Assembly: GCF_004349065.1 (NCBI RefSeq)
Contig: NZ_SMKZ01000001.1
Span: 248,001 to 312,000, forward strand
DNA length: 64,000 nucleotides
DNA from: Jiangella asiatica
GTDB lineage: Bacteria > Actinomycetota > Actinomycetes > Jiangellales > Jiangellaceae
Direction: 5' to 3'
The notes under the pieces are model-generated. The model saw only the letters and a list, made by a program, of their open reading frames with translations, was not told the DNA's origin and did no database searches. The position numbers and the translations under genes were made by a program. Below, one piece after another: positions 1 through 8,997 of the stretch. Within the stretch, counting starts at the first letter, position 1. Every line of letters begins with the position of its first letter.

Positions 1-779
1 GCCTGCGCGGCATCGTCGACACCGAGTTCGGCTACCGCATCTTCACCGCCGGCGCGGTGATCATCCCGGAGCCGCGAGCGCGCAGCTACCACCAGGGCGC
101 CCGCAACTTCGCCGTCCGCGGCGACGAGATCAAGCGCGAGCGGTCCGGGCTGGCCGCCAACCACCTGCCGATCCCGCTGTTCCGCCCGGCCGACGTGGGG
201 CGGATGTGGACGGTGCCGCGGGTGCACGCCATCGTGGACGCCACGGGTGGGTCTGCGGAGCAGGTGCAGCTCACCGTCGACAGCATCCTCGCCTCCGCGT
301 TCACCGACCTGGTCGTGACGGTGTCGCCGTCGGCCGGACTGCCCCGGTGGGTCCAGGACTACTTCACCGCCGACGCGCGGGTCCGCTTCTCCGCCGAGCC
401 GGTGCGCACGGGGTTCCCGGCGCCGTTCTCGCTGGTCGTGCCGGCAGGGGTGGCGATCGGCAGGGACGCCGTCGACGCGTTGCTGCGTGCCTCCGCCGAT
501 GCGGGCGCCGGGCTGGTGCGGTCGACGGTGGTCGATGCCGCCGGGGCTGGGTCGGGGGAGGCCGCGGGCCCGCCCGTCGAGCTGTGGGCCACCCGGGCGC
601 TGCACCGGTCGCGCCGGCAGGTCGCGTCGGGCGGGTCGCTGGACGAGACCGCCCGCCGGCTGTTCGGCGAGCACTGGCTCAGCGGCGAGGACCTCGGCGT
701 GCGCCGCGCCGTCGTCGGCCTCACTCGTCAGGGCATGCTCGTCGACGCCTCAGCGGCAGTCGACCCACAGGCCTTCTGA
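1..779 (+). CDS. Glycosyltransferase family 2 protein, C-terminal part
   Basis: The reading frame is open to the left edge of the window, so the gene starts outside it and the N-terminal catalytic part is missing. The first visible residues read DTEFGYRIF...IPEPRARSYHQG, which is the usual end of the acceptor-side region of GT2 enzymes (an E[FY]GYR step followed by an H-Q-G). About 200 further residues form a second alpha/beta region with no visible DXD, possibly a degenerate GT-like domain. The likely role is sugar transfer in the glycan cluster that follows. A GTG at 57 could be mistaken for a start, but the similarity extends upstream of it. The next gene is convergent, 58 bases away. Confidence 0.6.
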   Translation, partial: LRGIVDTEFGYRIFTAGAVIIPEPRARSYHQGARNFAVRGDEIKRERSGLAANHLPIPLFRPADVGRMWTVPRVHAIVDATGGSAEQVQLTVDSILASAFTDLVVTVSPSAGLPRWVQDYFTADARVRFSAEPVRTGFPAPFSLVVPAGVAIGRDAVDALLRASADAGAGLVRSTVVDAAGAGSGEAAGPPVELWATRALHRSRRQVASGGSLDETARRLFGEHWLSGEDLGVRRAVVGLTRQGMLVDASAAVDPQAF

Positions 780-837
780 CGACGCCGCCCGCATCGCGCG
801 CCGCTCCGTCCCTCGCGCACGTGGAGCGCGAGAACGC

Positions 838-1893
838 CTAGTTGTCCTGCCCACGGCTGGCGGTGAAGAACCGCGTGCGGCCGATCGTCCCGGCGTCGCG
901 GAGGGTGACCCCGTCGGCCGGCTCGGCCAGCCAGTCGCCGGCGATGTCGGCCTCGTCCTCGCGGTTCACGTCGTCGAGCGCGACGACGGCGCCGTCGTTC
1001 AGGGCCCGGGCGAGCAGGGGGAACGCGGGGTAGCGCGACCGCGGCCCGGTGCTACGGGGTGGCCCGTCGACGAACAGCAGGTCGATGCCGCCGAGGTCGG
1101 CCCAGTTCTTGCCTTCGTACCAGTCCTGCGTCTGGTCGCCGACGGTGACCGGCTCCAGCGGCGCGACGCGGACCTGCGCGACAGACTCCAGGCCCTGCCG
1201 CGCCAGGGCGGTGCGGGTCAGCTCGGCGTAGCGCTCGTGGTGCTCCAGGGCGATGACGCGGCCCCGTCCGGCTCGCCGGCAGGCCAGCGCCAGCCACACC
1301 GTCGAGCTGCCGCTGCCGCACTCGACGACGAGGGCGTCGCCGGGCAGCCGCCGGACCAGTGAGGCCAGCCGGAGCACCGTGGTCGGGCGGGCCGCGTAGC
1401 CGCCGAACACCGGGACCTCGTCGTCCGGGCCGAGCATCGCGTACAGGTTGGTCAGGGCCGACAGCTCGGACAGCTGGTCCTCGGTGAGCGCCGTGACGAC
1501 CTCACCGCGCAGCTGGTCGTGGCGGGCGAGCAGCTCGTCGTGGCGGACGGCGGCGTCCAGGCGCTGGGCGCCGATGGCGGCCGCGAGCGCCCCGCCGCCG
1601 GGGTCGTCCTGCTTGGACTCGATGGCCTTCAGCGTGGTCGAGATGGCGTCGGTCGCCGAGGCCAGGTGCTTCAGCTGTGCGTCGAGCTTACGAGCGCGCT
1701 GCTCGGCCTCCCGGGCGCTGGCGCCGACGATCACCAGGCCGACCAGCGCGAGACCCAGCAGGGCCGAGATCGCCGCCTCGACGACACTGCCGTCGATCAG
1801 CGCGCCGACGGCGACCGCCACTGCCACCAGGGCGCCGAGCATGCCCAGGATCGGCCAGCGCGAGCCGAGAAGCGAACGTAGCGCCCGTAGCAT
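838..1893 (-). CDS. Membrane-anchored class I SAM methyltransferase-like protein
   Basis: This protein has 351 residues. Residues 13-60 form two hydrophobic segments, 60-100 are a charged heptad-like helix (probable coiled coil), and the rest is a Rossmann methyltransferase fold. The SAM-binding motif I is ECGSGSS at 191-197, followed by an acidic residue at the end of strand 2 (IALEHH) and a DGPPRSTG loop at 276-283. The family resembles Methyltransf_24. The substrate is unknown; in this cluster it is likely a sugar or glycan intermediate at the inner face of the membrane. A paralogue with the same layout lies at 3493-4701. The ATG start at 1893 is 48 bases from the end of the leftward GT4 gene, so the two are probably co-transcribed. 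Confidence 0.7.
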   Translation of the reverse strand: MLRALRSLLGSRWPILGMLGALVAVAVAVGALIDGSVVEAAISALLGLALVGLVIVGASAREAEQRARKLDAQLKHLASATDAISTTLKAIESKQDDPGGGALAAAIGAQRLDAAVRHDELLARHDQLRGEVVTALTEDQLSELSALTNLYAMLGPDDEVPVFGGYAARPTTVLRLASLVRRLPGDALVVECGSGSSTVWLALACRRAGRGRVIALEHHERYAELTRTALARQGLESVAQVRVAPLEPVTVGDQTQDWYEGKNWADLGGIDLLFVDGPPRSTGPRSRYPAFPLLARALNDGAVVALDDVNREDEADIAGDWLAEPADGVTLRDAGTIGRTRFFTASRGQDN

Positions 1894-1941
1894 CGAATCT
1901 CCGTCGTCCGTTGATCGGATGAAGCACTCTACCGGCCGGAA

Positions 1942-3027
1942 TCAGCGCGCCGTCGCGTGCGCCATCCGCTCCAGGGAATGAACGAACAAGTCCGCGTCGG
2001 CGTCCCAGCTGTAGTGGGCGGCGACGGCGGCCCGGCCGGCGTCGGCCATCCGCCGTCGCTCGACGGGGTCGTCGCGCAGCCGCCGCACCGCGGCCTCCGC
2101 CGCGGCGACGTCGCCGAAGGGCACCACCGTCCCGCAGCGATGCAGCATGACCAGCTCCGCGGACGCCGGATTCGGCGTCGTGACGACCGGCAGCCCGTGT
2201 GCCATGTACTCTACGATCTTGGTGGGCCGTGAGTGCGCGTAGTTGGGCTGCTCGTGCAACAGGCTGAGTCCCGCCAGGGCGCCGGGCAGCATGGTGAGGG
2301 CCTGGTCGTTGGGGATGAATCCGTGCCAGCGGACCGCGCCCTCGGCCTGCGCTGCCTCGATCGCCGCGCGGCACTCGGCGTCGGCGGTGCCGACCAGGTG
2401 CATCTCGATGTTCGGCGCGAGGCGGCGGCCCAGCTCGATCAGCTCCAGCGCGCCACGCGCCGCCGTCAGGCGCCCCAGGTAGATGACGCGGTCGCCGACC
2501 GGGACGCTGACGTCGTCGGGAACCGCCACGCTGTTGCGGACGACGGTGTGCGGCTTGCGGAAGCGGGTGGCGTAGGACTCCTCGGCCAGGATCAGCGGCA
2601 TCCGCCGCTCGGCGCTGCGTTCGATGGCCCGGATCAGCAGCGTCCCGGCCGGGCGGCCCACCCGCGGCAGCCACGGTTTCATGCGCAGCGCGGCGGCGGT
2701 GTCCTCGTGCACGTCCCACACCAGGCCGGGGACCTTCAGGCCGACGGTGGCCAGCACCAGCTCGGGATCGTGCATGAGGACGACATCGAAGGCACGGCCG
2801 TGGCGCCGCAGCAGCTGCCGCGCCGCTCGCGCTGCGGTCAGCCGGTGCCGGCCGAACGAGCGCGGGATGTCGATGACCTCCAGGTCGTCGGGGACGGACC
2901 GGCCGTAGGCGGCGAACGGGGCCGCCAGCGTGACCTGGTGCCCCGCCTTTCGCAGGGCGACGATCTGACGGTGCCGGATGCGGGCGTCTTCGGGATCGTG
3001 CACGACGGTCAGGACGAGAACGCGCAT
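1942..3027 (-). CDS. Glycosyltransferase family 4 (GT-B) protein
   Basis: The 361-residue protein has a GT4 layout. The N-terminal Rossmann domain opens MRVLVLTVVHDPEDARIRHR, typical of transferases acting on lipid-linked sugars. The C-terminal donor domain contains IYLGRLTAARGALELIELG, the VEYMAHGLPVVTTP segment (an E-x7-type motif) and the terminal YSWDADADLFVHSLERM helix. It is cytoplasmic and probably membrane-associated. Sugar and acceptor cannot be told. It is the first gene of a leftward pair with the methyltransferase-like gene, and the 465-base gap upstream separates it from a rightward methyltransferase-like gene, so this gap must hold both promoters. Confidence 0.8.
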   Translation of the reverse strand: MRVLVLTVVHDPEDARIRHRQIVALRKAGHQVTLAAPFAAYGRSVPDDLEVIDIPRSFGRHRLTAARAARQLLRRHGRAFDVVLMHDPELVLATVGLKVPGLVWDVHEDTAAALRMKPWLPRVGRPAGTLLIRAIERSAERRMPLILAEESYATRFRKPHTVVRNSVAVPDDVSVPVGDRVIYLGRLTAARGALELIELGRRLAPNIEMHLVGTADAECRAAIEAAQAEGAVRWHGFIPNDQALTMLPGALAGLSLLHEQPNYAHSRPTKIVEYMAHGLPVVTTPNPASAELVMLHRCGTVVPFGDVAAAEAAVRRLRDDPVERRRMADAGRAAVAAHYSWDADADLFVHSLERMAHATAR

Positions 3028-3492
3028 GGACCTAGCCGTCCAGCCGCCGCGGATACCGCTTCCCGGCTACCGCGCTAACCACCGACACTGCCTACCCCGC
3101 TTGATCGACTGCACAGCCTTCACCTGGATGACGCCCGGGCCTACCCCCACGGTTGCACGTCAAAGATGTCGTTTCCGTGTTCACCCCGGCGACGCGGACC
3201 CCTGAGACTGACGACACGCCGGCAGCGGCGCGCTAGCGCTGGATACTACCGCAGCACAATGTGCCGGCTGGGTGGTGCTGGTGTCGCTCATGAACTGGCC
3301 GGACACCCGGCGGCGGCACCGGCGGTCACCGGAATCGCGCGAGCCGGACGTACGGAGGGTCGCGGTGCGTATGATCCGGTCGTCCATCTGTCGTCGTCTG
3401 TCCACGATTGTCGTGGGAGTCATTGTTCGATCCGAGGCGACCCGGGCTTAGGGTTTCCGGATGAACCTCGGCTCAGCAATCCTCTGGAGGTC
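3028..3492. other. Divergent intergenic region of 465 bases
   Basis: This is the gap between the leftward GT4 gene and the rightward methyltransferase-like gene. It must carry promoters in both directions, but no convincing -35/-10 pair was found. A short perfect inverted repeat, CCACGA-TTG-TCGTGG, lies at 3402-3416. The ribosome-binding site of the rightward gene (CTGGAGG) lies at 3484-3490. An in-frame extension of that gene back to 3166 exists but does not look like coding sequence. Confidence 0.5.
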
Positions 3493-4701
3493 ATGGTGGG
3501 CCTGACCCGGGAACGCGCGATCGCCGGTGCGGCGTGCGTCACCGCCGTGGTCGTCGCAGTGGCGGCCTTCCTCGGCTGGTGGCACGTCGCACTGACGGTC
3601 ATGGCGTTCGCTCAGGCGGCGGTCATCGTCGCTCTGCTGGACGTGCGCCGCCGCATGGCCAGGTCGCACGACGTGCGCAAGATCGCCGGGTCGTTCAAGT
3701 CCGTGGAGCGGCGGCTGGACAACCTGGGCGCGCGCATGCTCGCGGCCGCCGAGACGAGCCGGGTAGAAGTCGCGGACAAGCTGGCCGAGATCGCGCGGAC
3801 GGTGGAGGAGCGCAAAGTCGTCGAGACTACTTTGCGCGCGAACCTCGAGAACGTCGCGGCCAAGGCCGAGGACAACCGCGCGAAGGTCGAGGCGTGGGCG
3901 GCGGAGCTCGAGGTGTGGCGGCACGGCCTCGACGTCGTTCGCTCCGGCGTCGGCGACCTCGGCAAGCGGGTCGACGTCGCGCTGACCGAGGCCGAGAAGG
4001 ATCGGGAGCAGCAGGACAAGAGGCAGGACCTGGCGGCGGCGCGGTACATCCGGCAGAGCGAGGCTCTGATCCAGCTCTACGAGTGGGTGCGGCCCAGGTG
4101 CGCCATGCCGTCGCTGGGTGGCTGGGCGCTGGACCCGACGGGTGTCCTCACCCTGCTGGAGATCGTCCGGCGCCGCCAGCCGGGACTGGTCGTCGAGCTT
4201 GGTTCCGGTACGTCGACCATCTGGCTGGGCTACGCGCTCGAGCAGCTCGGTTCCGGTCGGCTGGTGACCATCGACCACGACGAGCGGTTCGCTGAGCAGA
4301 CCCGCACCCACGTGCGGACGCACGGCCTCGAGGAGCTCGTCGAGGTACGGGTCGCGCCGCTGGTGGACGCGGACCTTCCGGGGCACGCGACGCGTTGGTA
4401 CGACCACACTGTGATGGCGGACCTGACCGACATCGACCTGCTGGTCATCGACGGTCCCCCGCGGAGCACCGGGTCGATGGCGCGGTACCCGGCGGCGGTG
4501 CGGTTGCGCGACCAGCTCGGCGACGGGGCCGTCGTCGCCCTCGACGATGCCACCCGCCCGGACGAGCGTGAGGTGGTGCAGCGCTGGCGCGAGGAGATAC
4601 CGGAGCTGGTGGTGTCGGCGGTGCCGCCGGGGGACGCGCTGAAGGTACTGACGCTGCAGCCGTCGGGGGACCGGCCCTCAGGCGTCGAGCAGTCGCCGTA
4701 G
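3493..4701 (+). CDS. Membrane-anchored coiled-coil methyltransferase-like protein
   Basis: This 402-residue paralogue of the protein at 838-1893 has a longer stalk. Residues 8-49 form two hydrophobic segments, about 65-185 are a highly charged coiled coil, and the rest is a class I methyltransferase fold. Motif I reads VELGSGTSTIW, followed by VTIDHDERF and a DGPPRSTGS loop. The start at 3493 has TGGAGG 3 bases upstream and puts the first membrane segment at the N-terminus; longer frames add unlikely sequence. The coiled coil suggests a dimeric scaffold holding the catalytic domain at the membrane. Substrate unknown. The gene overlaps the end of the convergent glycosyltransferase gene by 24 bases. 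Confidence 0.7.
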   Translation: MVGLTRERAIAGAACVTAVVVAVAAFLGWWHVALTVMAFAQAAVIVALLDVRRRMARSHDVRKIAGSFKSVERRLDNLGARMLAAAETSRVEVADKLAEIARTVEERKVVETTLRANLENVAAKAEDNRAKVEAWAAELEVWRHGLDVVRSGVGDLGKRVDVALTEAEKDREQQDKRQDLAAARYIRQSEALIQLYEWVRPRCAMPSLGGWALDPTGVLTLLEIVRRRQPGLVVELGSGTSTIWLGYALEQLGSGRLVTIDHDERFAEQTRTHVRTHGLEELVEVRVAPLVDADLPGHATRWYDHTVMADLTDIDLLVIDGPPRSTGSMARYPAAVRLRDQLGDGAVVALDDATRPDEREVVQRWREEIPELVVSAVPPGDALKVLTLQPSGDRPSGVEQSP

Positions 4702-7134
4702 TCCTCTCACGAACGCGGGCGCACCGTATCGCTGGGCCACGGCGTGCCGTGCCCGCTCCTGCAGCCGCGTGTAGCGCGACGGCGACCGGTGGAGCTCGGT
4801 GACGACCTCACGGACGCTGCCCGGCTCGCAGTACAGCGCACCGTCTCCGTAGACCTCCTGGAGATGCGGCGGGAGCACGGCGACACAACCGCTGCTCATG
4901 GCCTCGATGACGGCGTCACCCGGCACCGCCGCGTCGTCGCGGTCGAAGTACACGAAGAAGTCGAGCTGCGCGAGGAACGTCCGGACGGTCAGCGCGCCGT
5001 CGGGGAACGACACCCAGTTCGGTGGCAGGCCGGTACCGAGGACGCGCAGCGGTGTCCCCACCCCGCCCATGATGCGCACGTCGAAGGCGTCGTCGTCCGG
5101 ATACGCGGCGAGCAGGGTGTCGGGCGTGGCCGGCCAGTGGCTGGCGTGGTCGGGAACGTGCCGCCCGATGACCGGCCGGTGCGCGCGCAACCGCTGGACC
5201 GCAGCCGCGAGCCGGGCCGGATCGTAGACCTTGGCCAGGTCCAGCTCCGCGAGCTCCAGGGGTCCGGACGCGGCCGCCACCGTGGTGCGGGCCTTGCCCG
5301 TGCGCGGCACCCAGGTCGGCCGGCGGGAGAACAGCCGTTCGCTGTTCGCCACCACGTCCGCTGTCCGGAACGTCCGGCCGTCCGCGCGCATGGTCTCGGG
5401 ATCGACCAGCAGCGCCACCCGGTCAGCACTCAACCGTGCGTCGACGTCCGGAGCGAACTGGAGGGTCGCCGGGTCATGCGTCAGGAGCAGCCGGGTGCTC
5501 GCCGCCTGTGACACGTGGGTCATGGCGATCGTGCCGTCGTTGACGAGCTCCAGGATGGGGCCGGCAAGGGACGGTCGCCGGCCCAGGTTCGGAGCCGGCT
5601 CGAATGTCTCGGCATGGGCGACGGCGACGCGCAGCCCGGCGTCGAGCATGGCGTGCAGGTCGTTGAGGACGGATCTCGGGTGCCGGTTGCCGCGTCGCCA
5701 GTCGTTCAGGACGACGACGTCGTAGGCGGCCTTTTTGCCGCCCGTCCCGCCCTCTCCCCGCGTCGGTGACCAGGAGGGGTCTGGCAGCGGCAACAACCGA
5801 TGGTCCGGGTTGCCGTCGTAGTAGGCCGACGCCAAGCCGCGGCGTACCCGCACGTTCCGGGCGCGGTAGGCGTCGCGGTACAGGGTCCGGGACCAGTGCA
5901 TCCAGCCGGGGATCGCGTCCAAACGAGACAGGGACGCCGCCCGGAGCTGGCAGATGGCCAGCGGCAGCGACGGGTCCAGGTCGAGCACGGAACCCGGCAC
6001 GGCCGCCCGCAGCCGCTCCGGATACTCGACGTCGGCGGACTTTCGCACCGTGTCGAAGTAGCCGATGAGGTCAACCACCTCGCGGCGGCGGAACAGCAGC
6101 GACGACGCGTTGATGCGGTCCGGCGGATAGCCCAGGTAGGTGAAGGTGAGATCGGGGAACGCGCGAAGGGTGTGGCTCCTCGTGGCCAGCAGCTCCGGGT
6201 TGTCGCGCAGCGGTGCCAGCTGGAGCTCGAGCCGGCGCGGATGAGCCCAGTCGTCGGAGTCCTGGAATGTGACGAACTCGCCCCGAGCGTGCTCCAGGGC
6301 CAGGTTGCGCGCCATGTAGGTGCCGCGGTTGGCCGGTGAGCGCAGCACGCGGACCCTGTCGTCCAGGGCCGCGATCTCGTCGAGGACGGAATCGAACTCC
6401 TCCGGCGACGCGTCGTCGACGACCAGGAGCTCGACATTGCGCCAGCTCTGCCCCAGGATCGACCGCACGGCGGCGAAGATGCTCGCGTCGGGCCGGTACG
6501 CCGACATCACGACGCTGACCAGGCTCGTGTCGTCGACGGCCGTGGACGCCTCGGCGCTGAGCCGGTCGAACGGTGTCGCGGCATCGCCGCTCAGCGACAC
6601 CGGCTCCAGCCCGACGCTGACGAACGGCGCCGCGAGCAGTGCGGTCCACTCACTGACCGACGCGCCGGCGGTCACGAACGGGTTGGCCGCGTCGGCTCGG
6701 ATCGAACGGATCAGCGACGGCGGCAGGTCGAGGGAGTCGAGGACCTTGGGCAGCCGGTCCGGGTCCAGCGTTACCAGGAGCTGAGCGTAGAGCTGCCGGG
6801 CGGCGCCGTCGAGCAGCTCCGTGCCGTGCACCTGGCGTGCCTGCTCCAGGATCGCCAGCGCTGCCGTCGGGTCCGGAGCCGCCCGCCGCAGCGCGGCGAT
6901 GCGCGCGAGCTGCGGCAACCACCGCGGATCGGTCACGGAGCCGTCGTCGCCGCCGGCCAGCTTCGGGAGCAGCTCGTCATAGCCGAACCGGCCCGAGGTC
7001 GCGGTCAGCGCGACGATGTCGAGAGCCTGGCCGCTACCGGTGCGGAGCAGCGTCGTCGCGAGCGACGCAGGGTCCGTGGTGCCGCACAGGCGGGCGCCCA
7101 ACTGGGTGACGAAGGCGGATCTGTCGTTGGCCAT
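4678..7134 (-). CDS. Bimodular glycosyltransferase: GT2 plus GT-B
   Basis: The 818-residue protein has three parts. Residues 1-190 are a helical, repeat-like region. About 200-330 are a GT-A family 2 domain (SVVMSAYRPD, LLVVDDAS, and the metal site FQDSDDW). The rest, from about 480, is a GT-B-like half ending in FFVYFDRDDAAVPGDAVIEA and CVAVLPPHLQEVYG. The C-terminal half is clearly related to the N-terminal half of the protein at 27842-30019 (shared RPVIGRH, DFFVYF, AVLPPH and VYGD/VFGD segments). Two catalytic modules suggest two consecutive sugar transfers on one glycan. It starts 18 bases after the stop of the leftward GT4-type gene and is probably in its transcript. Confidence 0.75.
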   Translation of the reverse strand: MANDRSAFVTQLGARLCGTTDPASLATTLLRTGSGQALDIVALTATSGRFGYDELLPKLAGGDDGSVTDPRWLPQLARIAALRRAAPDPTAALAILEQARQVHGTELLDGAARQLYAQLLVTLDPDRLPKVLDSLDLPPSLIRSIRADAANPFVTAGASVSEWTALLAAPFVSVGLEPVSLSGDAATPFDRLSAEASTAVDDTSLVSVVMSAYRPDASIFAAVRSILGQSWRNVELLVVDDASPEEFDSVLDEIAALDDRVRVLRSPANRGTYMARNLALEHARGEFVTFQDSDDWAHPRRLELQLAPLRDNPELLATRSHTLRAFPDLTFTYLGYPPDRINASSLLFRRREVVDLIGYFDTVRKSADVEYPERLRAAVPGSVLDLDPSLPLAICQLRAASLSRLDAIPGWMHWSRTLYRDAYRARNVRVRRGLASAYYDGNPDHRLLPLPDPSWSPTRGEGGTGGKKAAYDVVVLNDWRRGNRHPRSVLNDLHAMLDAGLRVAVAHAETFEPAPNLGRRPSLAGPILELVNDGTIAMTHVSQAASTRLLLTHDPATLQFAPDVDARLSADRVALLVDPETMRADGRTFRTADVVANSERLFSRRPTWVPRTGKARTTVAAASGPLELAELDLAKVYDPARLAAAVQRLRAHRPVIGRHVPDHASHWPATPDTLLAAYPDDDAFDVRIMGGVGTPLRVLGTGLPPNWVSFPDGALTVRTFLAQLDFFVYFDRDDAAVPGDAVIEAMSSGCVAVLPPHLQEVYGDGALYCEPGSVREVVTELHRSPSRYTRLQERARHAVAQRYGAPAFVRGLRRLLDA

Positions 7135-7152
7135 GCGGAGATGGGGCCGCTC

Positions 7153-8949
7153 TCAGCGCCGCGGGGTGGCGCGGACGGCGTCGTAGATGGCTGCGTACCT
7201 GGCGGCGTTGGTCGACCACTGGCGTTCCGCGACCACCCAGTCGCGAGCCCGCTTGGCCAGCTCGCGCCGCATGTCCGGGCTCGAGTGCAGCTCGTGGAGC
7301 AGGTCGGCCAGGGCACGGGCGTCGCCCGGCGGGAACGAGCGGCCTCGTTCGCCGTCGCCGGCGATCTCCAGCAGCGGCGGCAGCTCCGACACCACGACCG
7401 GGATGCCGGCGGCCATGGCTTCGTACGGCTTCAGCGGCGTGACCAGCCTGGCGGCGCGCTCGGAGACGCGGGGCACCACGAAGACGTCGAGCAGCCGGTA
7501 ATAGTCCAGCACGCGGTCATGTGGCACCCGGCCGGTGAATCGGACGGAGTCGGCGACCTTCTCCCGGGCGGCCAGCTCTTCCAGCTCCGCGCGGCGGGTG
7601 CCGTCACCGACGATCAGCGCCACGGCTCGCACACCGCTGGTGCGCAGGTGGCTGACGGCTCGGATGAGGTGCTCGTGCCCCTCGCGCTGATGGTCGAGGT
7701 TGCTGACGTAGCCGAACACGAATGCGTCCTCGAGATCGAGCTCGCGGACGAGATCGGCTGGCCGCGGCCCCGGCTCGAACCGGGCCACGTCCACGCCGTT
7801 GGGCGCCACGAACACCGTGTCGGCGTCCACACCGCGGGAGATGATCTCCTCGCGCATGGACTCGCTCAGGGTCACGACGGCGTCGGCCTCGCGCATGCAG
7901 CGGGCTTCGGTCGCCAGCCGGCGCGCGTACAGCTCGCCCTGCTCGTTCCACGCCCTTTCCCGGCTCCACAGGGACTCGAAGAAGCCTCGGACCTCGTAGA
8001 CGAGCGGCACCCCGAGAGCGCGGGCCACGGCCAGGCCGACCAGGGCCGGCTCGTAGCCGCGATGTCCCGAGTGCACGTGGACGACCTCCGGAGACAGGCC
8101 GGCCGCGAGCGTGCCGACCGCGTCGGCGAAGGCGTCGAGGTAGAGGTCGGCGGGCCCTTTGAGCTGCGCCGCCGACTCCGCCGGCAGGTGGTGGTACGTG
8201 GTGCCTTCGATGACCTCGGTGGCCGGCAGCTCCGCCGCGCCAGCCTGGTGGGCGAATCCCAGAGCGGTGACCGCGACCGGGTCCATACCGGCGGCGCGCT
8301 GGCTGTCGATGATGTACCGGCTGCGCATGGTGTAGCCGCTCTGCCGGTGTGGCATCGCGGCTTTCAGGACATGCAGGACGCGGCCCCCGACCGGCGCGGC
8401 GTCGGAGCCGGCGGCGGAGACGCTCGGCAGCCAGCCCGGCTCGGTCTCGCGGATTCGCCCGGCCACGTTGCGTGCCTGCGCGCGGCGAGACGCCGTGGGC
8501 TCGGCCCGCTCGAGCGCCTCGGCCGCCCGCAGCTGCAGGCTCAGCGCGCCGGCCTTGGCGAAGGCGAGCCGTGCCGCGTCGAGAAACTCGATGTCGGCGG
8601 ACTTGAGCGGCAGGAGTGCCGCGGCGAGGGCGATGGCCTCGTCGTACCGGCTCTCGTCGGTCAACGCCTGCAGCCGGGTCAGATCGGCCTGAGCCACCTT
8701 GGTGGTGCCCGTGGCGCGTAGCCCACGCCAGTAGTCCCTGGGATAGCGATGCAGCCGCCAGCCATTGCGACGAGCCCTCTTGACACCCCGGGCGATCCGC
8801 ACACTGAGCGGCCGCGAGCGTTCCAATGCCGCGGTCAGCTGGGCGTTCCTCTTGCTCAGCTCCCGCAGTTGCGTCAACGAACCGTCCGCGATCTGCTGTT
8901 TGGCTGCCGCATGAATCGGCGCTTCGCGCATGTTCCGGTCCGAGGCCAT
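7153..8949 (-). CDS. Glycosyltransferase family 4 with N-terminal helical region
   Basis: This 598-residue protein has an N-terminal helical region of about 180 residues (MRELSKRN-type coiled coil, then a TPR-like segment) followed by a GT4 GT-B fold. Recognisable parts are VLHVLKAAMPHRQSGYT, EVVHVHSGHRGYEPAL, the inter-domain VAPNGVDVARF, VGDGTRRAELEEL, FTGRVPHDRV, and the donor-site LKPYEAMAAGIPVVVSE. It is similar to the protein at 14194-16425, with which it shares the GYxxRS segment near the start of the GT domain. The chosen ATG at 8949 lies only 48 bases from the start of the divergent wecB. It likely leads a two-gene leftward transcript. Confidence 0.8.
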   Translation of the reverse strand: MASDRNMREAPIHAAAKQQIADGSLTQLRELSKRNAQLTAALERSRPLSVRIARGVKRARRNGWRLHRYPRDYWRGLRATGTTKVAQADLTRLQALTDESRYDEAIALAAALLPLKSADIEFLDAARLAFAKAGALSLQLRAAEALERAEPTASRRAQARNVAGRIRETEPGWLPSVSAAGSDAAPVGGRVLHVLKAAMPHRQSGYTMRSRYIIDSQRAAGMDPVAVTALGFAHQAGAAELPATEVIEGTTYHHLPAESAAQLKGPADLYLDAFADAVGTLAAGLSPEVVHVHSGHRGYEPALVGLAVARALGVPLVYEVRGFFESLWSRERAWNEQGELYARRLATEARCMREADAVVTLSESMREEIISRGVDADTVFVAPNGVDVARFEPGPRPADLVRELDLEDAFVFGYVSNLDHQREGHEHLIRAVSHLRTSGVRAVALIVGDGTRRAELEELAAREKVADSVRFTGRVPHDRVLDYYRLLDVFVVPRVSERAARLVTPLKPYEAMAAGIPVVVSELPPLLEIAGDGERGRSFPPGDARALADLLHELHSSPDMRRELAKRARDWVVAERQWSTNAARYAAIYDAVRATPRR

Positions 8950-8997
8950 GGTCGTGGAGGATACCCTGTGCGGTCGTGTCCCCAACGGCCCAGCGCT

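Noticed and set aside
3166-3492. N-terminal extension of the methyltransferase-like protein
   Set aside because: The extension lacks any motif and the ribosome-binding site and membrane segment both fit the start at 3493.
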